From contig NC_072449.1 in the NCBI RefSeq assembly GCF_027596085.1, positions 20,414,334 through 20,478,333 on the forward strand: DNA of 64,000 nt, given 5' to 3'. The stretch comes from Anoplopoma fimbria. Taxonomy: Eukaryota; Chordata; Actinopteri; Perciformes; Anoplopomatidae. Position 1 is the first letter of the stretch, and each line of letters starts with the position of its first letter. Shown here one piece after another: positions 1 through 11,900 of the stretch. Position numbers and translations under genes: made by a program. The notes beneath the pieces were generated by a model, which was given only the letters and a program-made list of their open reading frames with translations, did no database searches and was not told where the DNA came from.

Positions 1-221
1 AACAAGTACGGATGCACACTGAGCTGAAACATGTGACCTACTTGAAATACGATGCACAAGAGCCTCACTCACTTCGCGTTAACAAACATGATATTGGAAA
101 CCTATTCAGAATCAGAACTATGCAAAATATTTTCATAGTTGTTTGTATCCAGGTACATGTTGGCAGTTGCGTTATAAATGTGTTGAAGTTTGGTGTATCT
201 GGGAAAATAGATTGGGATCAC

Positions 222-366
222 CTCCTCTGCAGATCTTGATGATGATGATCATGAGTTTTTTCAGCAGCCAATCACAGACCCAAGTTTCCCTTTAGACACG
301 ATAACAACAAATGTGCTGCCTGTCTGGGCAAGTTTTGGATGTTTATAGAACTCCAGAGAGCATGAA
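222..366 (-). pseudogene. caspase-1-like p20 exon fragment, broken
   Basis: On the minus strand this stretch aligns with the catalytic exon of the intact caspase gene at 1640-1889, and the similarity continues into the flanking intron (compare 366-405 with 1915-1945). The copy reads FLEFYKHPKLAQTGS and then VSKGKLG. The catalytic His of the SHG motif is therefore Lys. An in-frame TGA follows after GSVIGC. About 90 bases are missing relative to the intact exon. The catalytic-Cys segment survives only as KICRGG instead of QACRGG. It is best read as the remnant of a tandem caspase duplicate lying downstream of casp1; the rest of that copy may lie outside the window. Confidence 0.8.
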
Positions 367-902
367 GGTCAGACAGACGTTAATGTATTGCTAAATCGAC
401 CAGACAAAAAATATTAACTGTCCAAGGAATTAACTTACGACAAGTTTATTTGGATAGTCAAGTGTCACACATTTTGTATAAAAGCATAACAGGACAGCAA
501 CAGCCTACATTGACACACATGTCTGCGTTAATGGCAAGTTGATAAAAATGCTCCTTTAATTCAAAGGCTTACATACTGTTATTTATATTTAAAACATGTT
601 ATTGTATTTTATCATATTAGTTGTATCATGGAAGGACTATGAGACAAAGGGCCTCTGGACACAGAGAGATAAAATCTCTCCCACCCCTACTATAAAATGG
701 GAAAAATCCCAAGGCTGGAAACTGTTTTGTATAGTGAAACCTCTTTTCTCTGTAATTTGGGACCCCAAGCTTGTGACCGATAGGCCCATTCAGTTCATCA
801 TCAATCAGTTTTATCTATTCACATCTATTATCTATTCAAGTAGTATCTCAATTGACACATCATTTGGCTACAAGTCTGTGTTAAACAGAAGTGAATGCTG
901 CC

Positions 903-3900
903 TCAGAGGCCTGGAAAGAAGTAGAAGCGCCTTGTCAGAGTGCATCTGTCTTTGGTCGGCATCTGTCTTCTGGTTTGATCAGGAAAATCTTCAAAGCGTA
1001 GCATGACCTGTGTGGTTGAAACAAACATTGTATGTAATTAAGCGAGGGTAGGACTAATGAAAGAAGAGCATCATCATTGCTGCTCGCTATGTGGTGTTGT
1101 TGCCTCACTAACTGATATTACTTCCACTTACTTTTCTGAAAAGTTCCTCGATCTCATCCTTATGTGCAAAAGTGTTCAATACCTCAACAACATACTGGAT
1201 GAGAAAAGACCCACGATCCGGTCGTCTATATGAGACAGTATCTGGAGGAAAACATACAGAAACAGATACTTTTTTTATTTTTATTACATAAAGTAACTTT
1301 TCTTAGCTAATTTCAATACATATTATTCATTCATTGTGTTATGAGCTGTAGAATAAGATCTAATAACATTTACATTAACTCACCAGGGGTGCAGGAAAGA
1401 AGAGAAATGAAGTCTTTTTCTTTGTTTACACATCGTAAATTATCTTCCTCGATGTTTTCTTCACCAGCATTATCACAGGCCACATCTGGGTTTGCATCAT
1501 CGCTAACAAGCACTGCTCCTTTTTCCCCTGAAACACATGTGGCATACTTTTAATACAGTGCAGGACAGCCTCGCTCACTTAGACAATAAATGACACAGAA
1601 GCAGAGAACACAGCTAGCTGTGAGAATAGAGAGAGTAACCTCCTCTGCAGGCCTGGATGATGATGATCTTGGGTTTGTTCAGCAGTGCTGGACATTTCTC
1701 TGGGCCCAGGTGCTTGTAAATGTTGTTGATGGGGAACTCATCAGGTTTTTCATCATGAGATATCTTTTTTTTCAAGTCGACACCACAGACAGTTCCCAGT
1801 TTCCCGTGTGACATGATAACCAACAACACACTGTCTGTCTCTTTAAGTTTCGGATGTTTAGAGAACTCAATTACAGCATCATCGATTGCCTGTGAAAACA
1901 CAAAAAGGCAAACATCAGTAACTGTATCACTAAATCAACCAGACACTTTTTTTTTTTCCTTTTTCATAATAGTACCTTTCCTGTGAGGTTTGTGTGTTTC
2001 ACAACCTCGTATCCCAGAGCTGTGAGCAGTTCCTCCATATTCTCCTCGTCCTTCTCAGCTCCATTTCTGTTGAATTGCTCATCGGTAAACTTTATATTAG
2101 TGATTAGCAAGGCCACACGATTGCTAATGGACTTTTTGGGCGCGGGGTATATCTGAAAAACAGATTTAAAGGAAAACGTTTAACAAATATGTATCATTTG
2201 TCTGGAAATATTGTGGACTCTCTTAATAAAAATCATTTTCCCACTTGTTAAATAACACCTTTCTATCGAGGGCAGGTAAACTAAGATGTACAGGAACCAA
2301 TATTACTCTTAATATGGCTTTTATGAAGGACTAACATTTCTATCATTCAGCTTCTCCTTCCAGAATGTCTCGCTGGTACGGATGAGTGTGGTTGACCATT
2401 CCTGATCCATCTGGGGCTCTGCAGCTGGAAACAGCAAAACAATTCTGTCCAAAATTGTGTACATCTTTCTTTGTAATGCACCTCTATTTAGGACAGTTTC
2501 AAAGAATTATATTAGTTTAGATCAAAATAGGATGGAGGTCTCGCTATAGCTGAAATATGTCAGCTCACCTGGCTGAGTAGGTTGACCAGAGGACAAACCC
2601 AGTTCAGCGTAAAGTGAAGGATCTCTGCTTTGAAGGTGAGCGATCATTTTTCTGCTGGCTTCCTCTCCTTTCTTCCTCACCATATCAATGAGACTGCGTG
2701 CCTTATTTGCTGTGGTTCTGTTCTCCTGACATATTGAGTCTTTCTGGCCGCCATTCAAGACTCGGTCGTCTAAAAGGTCGTCCAGGAGCTGGTAAATCAG
2801 TTCTTGCTCGGCCTTTTCCACAAACTTCTTCCTCACATTGGCAAGCTCCTCTAGAAGAGGAGATATGGAGCAAAACAATTGATTAAAAACAAAGATACTG
2901 ACATGAGTAAGACTTCAGGGATATATGTTATTAAGTATGTATCCGTTGATATAAATGGGGTGAACACAATCGAGACACCTGTAAGTTTAAGGTAATACAA
3001 TTCATCACCACCACCACAAAATACATCCTCTCAAAATTATAATTAAGTTTGATCAACAGCTCTGAAACGGTTTCATCAAAAACTAAACATTATAGCATTA
3101 ATGAAATCAAATGTATTGTGTGACTGTTGTATTAAACTGTTCGTATAGGTGTACCTAATATACTGGCATCTGAGTGTATAATGAGGTTTTAAAAAACAAA
3201 TGATGTGAATTGGGTTAGTGCGAGTTAGATCCATTAAGTGTTGACTAATCATATAAACTCACAGTGACTTGGCCCTTTCTTAATAGTGAGTTAGAGGAAT
3301 TCATGATACATCCTGCATTAAATGATCACTGTGCATTAGTTAGGCATTTGTTTATAACCCTGCTGTACAGTGATACCATACATCTATATGTTTTGAATAT
3401 TTCCATTCGTGTTCAAATAGTTATGATACACTAAACTGTGAATAGTATTAGTACTAATAATAAAGTGAATAACTAGGTTTCTGTTGCGGAAGAACTGTAG
3501 TCTATTTCACTATTCGTCCTACACGTTTATGGGCTGCCCTGCGTACTTTGGACATTTAAGCTCTATAAACTCACGTTTGTAGTTTGCCAGAACAAACACT
3601 TGAGATGACATTGAGCGGGCTGTGAATGTTATGTAAAACATGCCACAGTTGCATCATAGTAGGGCGTGGATGAGCGCCAGCAAAGTGAAAGTAATACGTG
3701 GCGCACACAACGAAATGCACACTGATCAAGATTTTCCTTTAAAATACTTTGTTAACTCAAAGAAAGTGTAAAATATCTAATATGTATCCCCTCATTGCGC
3801 AGACCACTTACAGTAAATACGGACCATGTCGATTTTGCGCCTAATGACTGATCGCCCGCATATTGACGCTAACATTACATTACATTACATTACATTACAG

Positions 3901-4347
3901 TCATTTAGCAGACGCTTTTATCCAAAGCGACTTACAGGAAGTGTATTCAACATAGGTATTCAAGAGAACTACTAGTCACCAGAAGTCATAAGTGCATCTC
4001 CTTTCTTAAACAAGCATCTTAAAGCATAAACCAGAGCAAAAGTATAGTGCAGAGGCAGATTACTACGAAAACAATAATTGCAACAGACTAATCCGAATAT
4101 AGTAAGTGCTACAAACTACTACGAATAGGATAAGTGCAGTAAACAAATACGAATTCAATAAGTGCAGCGAACTGATACGAATACAGTAAGTGCAACAACT
4201 AATACGATGCAATAAATGCTACGAGGAAGGCTCAGGGTAGTACTTCTTGAAGAGGTGAGTTTTCAGTCTGAAGATGGGCAGCGACTCTAACAGCAAAGTT
4301 ATGCTAACTTGTAAAGTGCACTTGGACCGTGAACTCTTACCTGCCAT
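903..4347 (-). CDS. casp1: caspase-1-like inflammatory caspase with N-terminal CARD
   Basis: Eight coding exons with GT-AG junctions: 4347-4341, 2850-2569, 2424-2336, 2152-1976, 1889-1640, 1527-1384, 1241-1132, 1007-903 (stop TGA at 905-903). They sum to 1164 nt, 387 residues, close to the usual ~400. Exon 1 holds only ATGGCAG. Exon 2 encodes the CARD (residues ~2-95, LANVRKKFVEKAEQEL... to HLQSRDPSLYAELGLS). The protease domain starts near IYPAPKKSISNRVALLITN. The catalytic His is in VIMSHGKLG and the catalytic Cys in IIQACRGG. An acidic Asp-rich linker (VSDDANPDVACDN...) looks like the p20/p10 processing site. The p10 part has SYRRPDRGSFLIQY and ends RRFYFFPGL. By family knowledge it is an inflammasome protease that matures IL-1-type cytokines and triggers pyroptosis. 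Broken relatives lie on both sides. Intron 1 contains an L2 LINE fragment. Confidence 0.93.
2990..3180. repeat. dispersed repeat related to 12541-12785
   Basis: Within casp1 intron 1. The two regions share blocks in the same order: AATTCA plus ACCACCACA-like runs, a GATCAACA..CTCT block, CAAAAAC.AAACATTATA, GACTGTT.TAT and finally GTGTACCT..TA.ACTGGCA followed by GTGAGT/CTGAGTGT. This indicates two diverged copies of one dispersed element. The family name is not known to me. Confidence 0.5.
3873..4288 (-). mobile_element. 5'-truncated L2-type LINE 3' end with (TGTAA)n tail
   Basis: On the minus strand this ends in TGTAAGTCGCTTTGGATAAA, AGCGTCTGCTAAATGACTG and then repeated TGTAA units (3873-3899). 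That tail is characteristic of eel/teleost L2-clade LINEs. It is nearly identical to copies at 10057-10735 and 36398-36806 and lies in casp1 intron 1. A small internal deletion is seen near 4268 relative to the 10-kb copy. Only 3' UTR and a trace of the ORF end remain. Confidence 0.8.
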
Positions 4348-5976
4348 CTCTCAAATCTCGTATCACTGAATTGTTTTAACTGCACTTTATCTCACAGCCT
4401 TTATGTAGGAACTGTGCGTAAAAAAAAGAAATGTGGGTGTTGCCCAACGGTTCAGATGGAAGTGATGCTTCCTGTTCAGAGTAACCTACTTTCGATTATC
4501 AGTACTACAAATACTTACGGTCCGTATCACTGCTGCAGGCTCACAAAGTGTGGCTTTATATCATATGAAACATTGATCCAAATGGTGCAAGCAGCTCTTT
4601 GGGATTTTAAACCACATTTGAAATAGTTGAGAGTCTAACGAACCGCACAGTGAAACAGGATTGAGAGTGTGCGCATCTTCCAGCAGCATGCATCTAAATC
4701 AGGGGCCCTCTGATCAGAGACAAAAAACTTCCAAAAGATGACAAGGAGCAGCCTTTTAATTGTGCAAACGGACTAACCAAAAAGGCAAACACAGATAGTA
4801 GCCTATATAATCAACCAGGCATAGAAATATCATACAATAATTAGTTCAACACCCAGGGACAATTGCTGTTGTTGTGTTCTGATATGGAAATCTTTAAGAG
4901 TATTTAAGTTTGACCGACACAATCATTTCAGCATGAGGACAACATGTGATGCTGCAGTTTAGGAATGATTTTATGGTGTATTTTTTTTTTTTAAAAATAA
5001 ATGTTTTCCCTGTCAGTATTACGATAAAATGATCCAATTTGTCCCATTACAGGATATATTTATGTAGAGTCTAAGAAGTTGAAAGAAGTTGAAAGAACGT
5101 TTTACTTGTGACACAATAATGACTTAAACGCTCACGATGTTCACATGGCAGGTCAATTAAAACAACACACAGTTAAAAATATATATAATTTTGTAATGAG
5201 TCGTACACGATGTAACTGAATTTGAATGGGACATATTATGCTCAATCTCAGGTTAATAGTTGTATTTTGGGATTCTACTTGAACATCTTAAATGCTTTAA
5301 TGTACAAAACATATTATTTTATTTTATATACGTATTAACCCTTTCTCAGAAACACTCCGTCTTAGATCCTTACTCTGTAAACCACCTACACGAAAGAGCC
5401 CAGTCTGCTCTGATTGATCAAAATGTGCTGCACCTTGGCAAAGGTAGATCCCCATTCTAATGAGCCTGCAAGCAAAACAGGAAGTGTAATGAAATCTGAC
5501 TGGCTTGTTGAATCACATGCTTTCTGATCAAGCAACCCACAACAACCTGAAAGTTAGTGAGTTGGTATTCCAGATACTGAAAGTTGTGCACAAGCACTGA
5601 CAAAGTGATGTGTACCACTTCATGTGCAGCTGAAAATAGTCCTTTAAACAATGCTGAATTAACTCTTGTTTTGAGTAGAATTTGCATAGAACTACTGTTT
5701 CAGTGTTTCTTTAAATTAAAGTATATGCGTTTGAGCCATCTTTTTTCACGATTCATACCTTCAGTAGAAACAGAAAGTACTGCGAGATAGACTGCATTGT
5801 TGGTTTTGATCAATTCATGGGATTTGTGGACTGTAAGAAAACTATAATGCCAGACATATTCTTTAAACAAAAATAGGATAAAGTTCTGCCTTCCTCAGGC
5901 ACATTCTCCTTCTCTATTTCTCTACCACATACAATTGAACCTGACAGCGTCATGGTACAACCTTAGTTTGACACAC
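4348..5976. other. casp1 upstream region, no gene seen
   Basis: A/T-rich DNA upstream of the casp1 start codon. A CATAAAGG element near 4397-4404 (minus strand) sits ~50-60 bases before the ATG and could serve as a weak TATA-like box. A short uninterrupted frame at 4414-4626 has no recognisable domain. No other coding or RNA feature could be supported. Confidence 0.4.
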
Positions 5977-6724
5977 AATAGATATATTCCTTCATTGATC
6001 CCCATGGGGGAAATTCGGGTGTTGCAGCAGCTCAAGGACAGAGAAGCAGATTAAGGTAATAAATAAAACTTACAATAAAAATAAATTAAAAATAAAAATA
6101 AAAACAGAAATGTACAGTATGTTTACGTGTGTGCTATTTGTGCAGTGTGCAATATTCCACATGAGTCCACTGCAGGGGAAAGTGGGGGGAGTAGACATTT
6201 ACAGTGTTATTGTGAGGGGGAGGGGGCTGGTCAGCATGATGACAGACTGTGGTCTCCGCTGTTGTTATACAGTCTGATGGCAGTGGGCACAAATGAGCGT
6301 CTGAAGCCATCCGTCCTGCTCTTTGGTAGAATCAGCCGATGGCTGAATGAGCTGCCCAGCTGCCACAGTTCCTCATGGAGAGGGTGAGAGGGATTGTCCA
6401 GGATGGCTCTGAGTTTGGCCTTCATCCTCCTCTCACCCACTGACTCCAGACTGTCCAGCTCCAGGCCCACCACAGAGCTGGCTTTCCTCACCAGCTTGTT
6501 GAGTTTGTTGGCATCTCCAGTCCTGATGCCACCACCCCAGCACACCACAGCGAAGAAGAGGGCGCTGGCTACCACAGACTGGTAGAATGCCTTGAGCAGT
6601 TTATTGCACACACTGAACGACCTCAGCCTCCTCAGGAAGAACAGCCTGCTCTGTCCTTTCCTGTAGAGGGCGTCAGTGTTGTGTGTCCAGTCCAGTTTAT
6701 TATTGAATGCCAGATCACATAAAC
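5977..6724 (-). mobile_element. LINE 3' fragment encoding the end of a reverse transcriptase ORF
   Basis: Minus-strand frame from ~6715 to 6231 gives RLFFLRRLRSFSVCNKLL, AFYQSVVASALFFAVVCWGGG and SHPLHEELWQLGSSFSHRL, ending RRSFVPTAIRLYNN. This is the familiar C-terminus of teleost non-LTR retrotransposon polyproteins. The 3' UTR ends in the GGGGATCAATGAAGGAATAT type of terminus near 5980-6015, which is very common in fish. It is probably a Rex/RTE-like element; the exact family is not resolved. It is 5'-truncated and butts against a caspase CARD pseudogene at ~6725. Confidence 0.75.
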
Positions 6725-6725
6725 A

Positions 6726-6990
6726 GGTGGACCAGAGGACAGATTCAGAGTAAAGTTTAGGATCTCTGCTTTGAAGGTGGGCGTTCATCTTCCTACTGGC
6801 TTTGTCTCCTTTCTTCTTCGCTGTGTCAATTGGACTGCATGCCTTGTATGCTTGGCTACTGTTCTCCTAAAGTACTGAGTCTTTCTGGCCATCATTGAAG
6901 ACACCTTCGTCTCAAAGGTCACCCATGAGCTGTTTTATCAGTTCTTTGGTCAACTTATCCACAAAAGTACCCCTCACCTTGGCAAGCTCC
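6726..6990 (-). pseudogene. caspase-1 CARD exon pseudogene
   Basis: Minus-strand sequence parallels the intact CARD exon at 2569-2850 throughout (for example KMNAHLQSRDPKLYSES versus KMIAHLQSRDPSLYAEL). It carries an in-frame TAG where the intact gene reads DSICQENRT (here DSVL then stop, near 6868-6880), plus other substitutions. It lies upstream of casp1 in the same orientation, so it is a decayed tandem duplicate. Its 3' side is replaced by the LINE fragment at 5977-6724. Confidence 0.82.
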
Positions 6991-7159
6991 TTATCTGGAG
7001 GAAAGAACTGTGAAAATGTTACGTCTCAAATTTAGGTTATTCAAGAGAAAGTAAAGATGAATAAGACATATTCTTGACACATTACCAACACATTCACTAC
7101 GTTAGGATCTTTAGTAACAGGGATCATTATGAAAAAAAAATTTACAGAACTTTAATTGT

Positions 7160-7575
7160 ATCCACCATATTAACATTACAAGTAGGTATTTCATTTTAAG
7201 ATATCTAATTCTTTGATTGTACTTGTCAAAATGTAAAGATAAATTGTATCCGTTTTAAACTCTCATTTCAGAATCACACTGTTTTAATTGTTATAATTCC
7301 AATTGTGGATATCTATTATTACATTTTTCTACTATCTGAAATTAAAATTAAGACTAGTAATAAATGGACTGTAGATATCTGAAATAAGAGTTTTTCCTGG
7401 TAACAAATCTATTGCAGATATCCACAATGTTCATTTTAGATATCTAAAATGAAATTAAGGACATCTAAAATTTAAGCCCAATACACATGATGGCAGAGTG
7501 ACGCCATTTTTCCTATAGGAATAATGTTGTTGTGGATATGTGAAATGACAATTGTGGATAGGAAAAAAGGAAGAC
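7160..7575. repeat. unclassified repeat-like segment rich in GATATCTGAAAT-type motifs
   Basis: The motif GATATCT(G/A)AAAT and its relatives recur in both orientations (near 7200, 7309, 7375, 7420, 7437), and the segment closes with TGTGGATATGTGAAATGACA. This resembles an old, internally repetitive MITE-like element, but clear terminal repeats or target duplications were not found. Confidence 0.3.
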
Positions 7576-7989
7576 GTATTCCTACCGTTTACCTAAATAA
7601 AAGAGCAAATAGTGTGAAAATACTCAACCAAATGTAAAAGTACTGCATTCAAAATCTCACTTAAGACAAAGTACGTAAGTATTATCGGCAAGATTGAATT
7701 AAAGCATCAAATGTAAAAGCACTCATTCAAATGTTCCCTGACACTACCTCCTTCAGTTTATCACACACATTCAAAATCATTACATCTGGAGATAGTCCTA
7801 CATGGTTTACACTGGACAGGAAGGGTATGAAAAACTGTCATTTGAAAAGTAATCAAAGCTGTCAAATAAATGTGGACTAGTGGCACAATATCTACCTCTG
7901 AGATGTAGTGTACTAGAAGTTTACATTCCTCCCACTGTGTATATTACCATGACAAATTAAATTCCAAAACAGACCTCTCAGCTCATATC

Positions 7990-8897
7990 GTGGGCTGCTG
8001 CCATGTGTTGACGTCAACGCTAGGGGGCGATAATTCATAGGTTGGCCGGATTTGTAACATGGGCTACATGGAATAAAACTAAAGAAGAAGAAACAGCTGA
8101 CAGACAAAATGGCTGTGGGACAAAGCTAGGTGCTTGGCTAATGTAAACATCCACCAACAGTGGACTGGAGCTGGAGCGACGATAACGTTACTCGACACCC
8201 TTTTGACATTGCGAATGAGAGTGTATGTTGACACAAAATTCACGCATCTAACCTACAGCATCTCCAATGACATAGCGTTAGTTCAGCTGGTTCAGCTAGC
8301 TAGATTAGCTCTGTGATTAGCCTGGGTTGACACTGCTAGCTAGCTGTGAAATTAGCTCGTTGATGTCGGGGTTTTGAGTCAACTCTGCTGTGCGATCAAA
8401 CTGTGACAAACTTCACCAACAATACGGTTGTATAATGCTATGTCAGTCAGAGACGAAGCTGTCTTTGAGAGGATGCTCTGCTGTCAGGTCGGTGATTACT
8501 GAGAGAGAGACGCTAGCTATTAGCTAATGCTAACAAGTAAATAGGTCAAAGACGGAGACAGTCTTTTTCAACAGATGTATTGCTTCCTAAAAACGAATCT
8601 AGTTAGGACTACCAGGGACTTAATTAAGTCGTAAGACGTTGTTGTTTTTTACAATGCTACAATACATTACTGTTGCACTAAGCCAAAGTAGCTGGCTCCT
8701 TTAAACGACGTGTGATTGGGATTTAAACTCAGTCAGTGCTGCAGAAAGCTGTTCTTCAATCTTGAATGGCAAAACTAATGGATTAATGTGCAGCCGGACT
8801 TGTCTCGTTCACAAAGCACTGTTTTGGTCAATTCATTTCTGAATGCTCTCTCTGTTGTGATTGATAAAAGTTTCATGTTTTCTGGTTCCACGAACAG
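7990..8897 (+). promoter_or_regulatory. probable rabgef1 promoter and 5' leader region
   Basis: The coding start of rabgef1 lies in an exon whose acceptor (AACAG) ends at 8897, so at least one non-coding exon must lie upstream. An ACAAAATGGCTG element at ~8104-8116 matches the YY1-type motif often found at vertebrate transcription starts. The stretch also has scattered CpGs. No unique donor could be picked. Position and role are inferred. Confidence 0.35.
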
Positions 8898-8918
8898 GCT
8901 TCCATATTTTGGTGAAGG

Positions 8919-11900
8919 ATGACGAGCCAGCGGCGTGGGATCCATCTGGACCAATCAGAGCTGCTTTGCAAAAAAGGATGTGGTTTTTATGGCAACACTG
9001 GCATGCTGGGCCTGTGCTCTAAGTGCTGGCGAGAGGAAAATCAGCGAGAAAAGCAAAAACAGATTCAAGAGGACTGGGCACTTGCTGAGAGGTTTGTCAG
9101 TCTCTCTTTGTCTGGTGTACAATCATCAATAACAGGGAAACACCATGTTTGTGTTCCTTTTCATTTTGTTGGCTAGCTCTTGTTTCATTCTGTCCATCTG
9201 GCAACTATCACATTTGTACTGTCCCCCCCTCCCTCCCCAGGCTGCAGAAAGAGGAAGAGGAAGCCTATGCAAGCAGACATCAGAAGGCCCCATCACAGTC
9301 TACCATCACACCCTTCAACAAGTTTGAGGAAAGAAAAACTAAGGAAAAGTCCAGCAAAGTCCACACAGTCACAAAGTTTTTTACTCCCTCCACAAAAACA
9401 CCATCAAAAAAAGGTACATATTATTGCACATACTTAACTGCAAGAGATGCAAGTCATTTATCAATCCAAAATTAATTGATTGATAAAAGACTAAAGTTCT
9501 GATTGCTGTTCTTGCGTTGGAAGATAACTTTATCTTTGTCAAGTGGTAGACAAGGTTATAATTGTCCTGCCGATTGTAGGCCTGTTTGCCCAAACTCTTT
9601 TTCTGTCTTTTGAGGAACGGGTTCTAATCACCTGTTAACCTGGAAAATACAAAATACAAAAGCAGACTCAATTTGCTAACATTTTAGCTGTTTGTGTTTT
9701 CGGTCCAACCTAAATTTGTAGTTTGATAACCTACACAGGTCTGGTTGAAATAAGCTATTAGAGTGCAACAAGTGTTGCAACTACCACATGTTGCAAGGGA
9801 TATAAGGAGAAAATGCTTTAAGTGTTTGCAGCTTTGATTAAAGTAACATCAAATGTCTTCCCCCAGCTACTCCTTTTGAAGCTCAGTCCAGCCCAAGCCC
9901 CAGCTCCTCTGCAAGCCGTCATTCCTCGGTGGACAGTGACCATGCAACGAGAGAGTTCATTGATTTTCTCAAGCCCCTGAAGTCTGGCAGGGAGATCTTC
10001 AAACAGTGCCGGGCCTTCACTGAGAGCATGGTCTATAAGCGGGTGAGCTTAATTGGATTACATTACATTACATTACATTACATTACAGTCATTTAGCAGA
10101 CGCTTTTATCCAAAGCGACTTACAGGAAGTGTATTCAACATAGGTATTCAAGAGAACTACTAGTCACCAGAAGTCATAAGTGCATCTCCTTTCTTAAACA
10201 AGCATCTTAAAGCATAAGCCAGAGCAAAAGTATAGTGCAGAGGCAGATTACTACGAAAACAATAAGTGCAACAGACTAATCCGAATATAGTAAGTGCTAC
10301 AAACTACTACGAATAGGATAAGTGCAGTAAACAAATACAAATTCAATAAGTGCAGCGAACTGATACGAATACAGTAAGTGCAGCAACTAATACGAGTGCA
10401 ATAAGTGCTACGAGGAAGGCTCAGGGTAGTACTTCATGAAGAGGTGAGTTTTCAGCCTGCGCCTAAAGATGGGCAGCGACTCTGCTGTCCTGACGTCAGT
10501 GGGGAGTTCATTCCACCACTGAGGGGCCAGGACAGAAAAAAGCTGTGACCGGGTGGATCGGCCGCAGGGACCTCTGAGCGACGGGGCAACCAATCGCCCC
10601 GAGGCAGCAGAGCGAAGTGGTCGGGCGGGGGTGTAGGGCTTGACCATGGCCTGGAGATAGGAAGGAGCTGTTCCTTTCACTGCCCTGTAGGCTAGCACCA
10701 GAGTCTTAAACTGGATGCGATTACTCATCATGTTTTTTTTCTGGGTGAATTGAGCTTGTTGGAACCATTTGATTAGACAACCTGTTAACAAATTATTCAT
10801 GCTTAAATACATTTTGGGGTTTGTTTTAAGATTGTGTTTTATCTCAAATTCATACAGCACTGTTACCAATAATGTTTTCAAGTCATTGCGATTGCACCGT
10901 GTGTGTACTTTCCCACCTAATAGTGTTTATTACCACCTGTCCTGATTTATTAGTAAACACTTTTCTGTTTCAAAGTCTCAATCACTGAATGAAATGAGCT
11001 TTAATTATTACTCCAACTCAAATGCTAATTTTATTGTTTTTGCACGACATTGTCATCTTAAACATTTGTTCGAAGTAAGATGCTGACTGTCGCACATTGT
11101 TGTCTCAAGAGAAAACAAGTTTTTGTAAAAATGTAATGGGGGATTATTCTCCCTGAGTCATTGCAGCAGTTTTTAGACAAGAGTTTGTTATACATTTGAA
11201 ATGATCAAGTTATTGCCACATTTAAACAGATAACATTATCAAAATGATGCTTAATATCACTCTCATATTTGGGCTTGACTATGGTATGTCTCTGTACCAT
11301 AAGTGTATTTGTAAACTGAAATTAAATTGAATCTGCTTTGAATTGTTTATTTCCTTTTCTTGTTCAGGACATGGGTGCTGATGAGCTGTCAGAGTGTGTG
11401 CAGGACTTCTACCAGAATCTCTCAGACCGCCTCCACACCCAGTTCAAAGGTACTGCTTAACTCTTACTCTTAAGAAGAATATGAGCAGTGAATATCACAA
11501 ACATTATACAGTTTATAAAGTCTTTTCTCTGTGTACCTTTGATCTTTGTGCTTCTGTTCCTAGGTTCCTCAGAACATGTAGAGAGCGTTATGGATGAAGT
11601 AGAAAGGTACATGATGACTCGTCTCTACAAGGAAGTGTTCTGTCCTGAGACCACAGACGATGAGAAGAAAGACCTGGCCATTCAGAAGAGAATCAGGTTA
11701 GCGAAACAAAAGTTGTAATAATGCTAAAATTCGCTACTCAAATAATCATGAATATCTCTGCTTTCCGTCTAAGCACAAGAAAACACAATTGCAGGTACAA
11801 TAACTTCAGCTGAGAGTTACTTACATTGTAATGGTCATTGTGTTCCTTTACAGAGCCTTGCATTGGGTCACCATTGAGATGCTGTGTGTTCCTGTAGATG

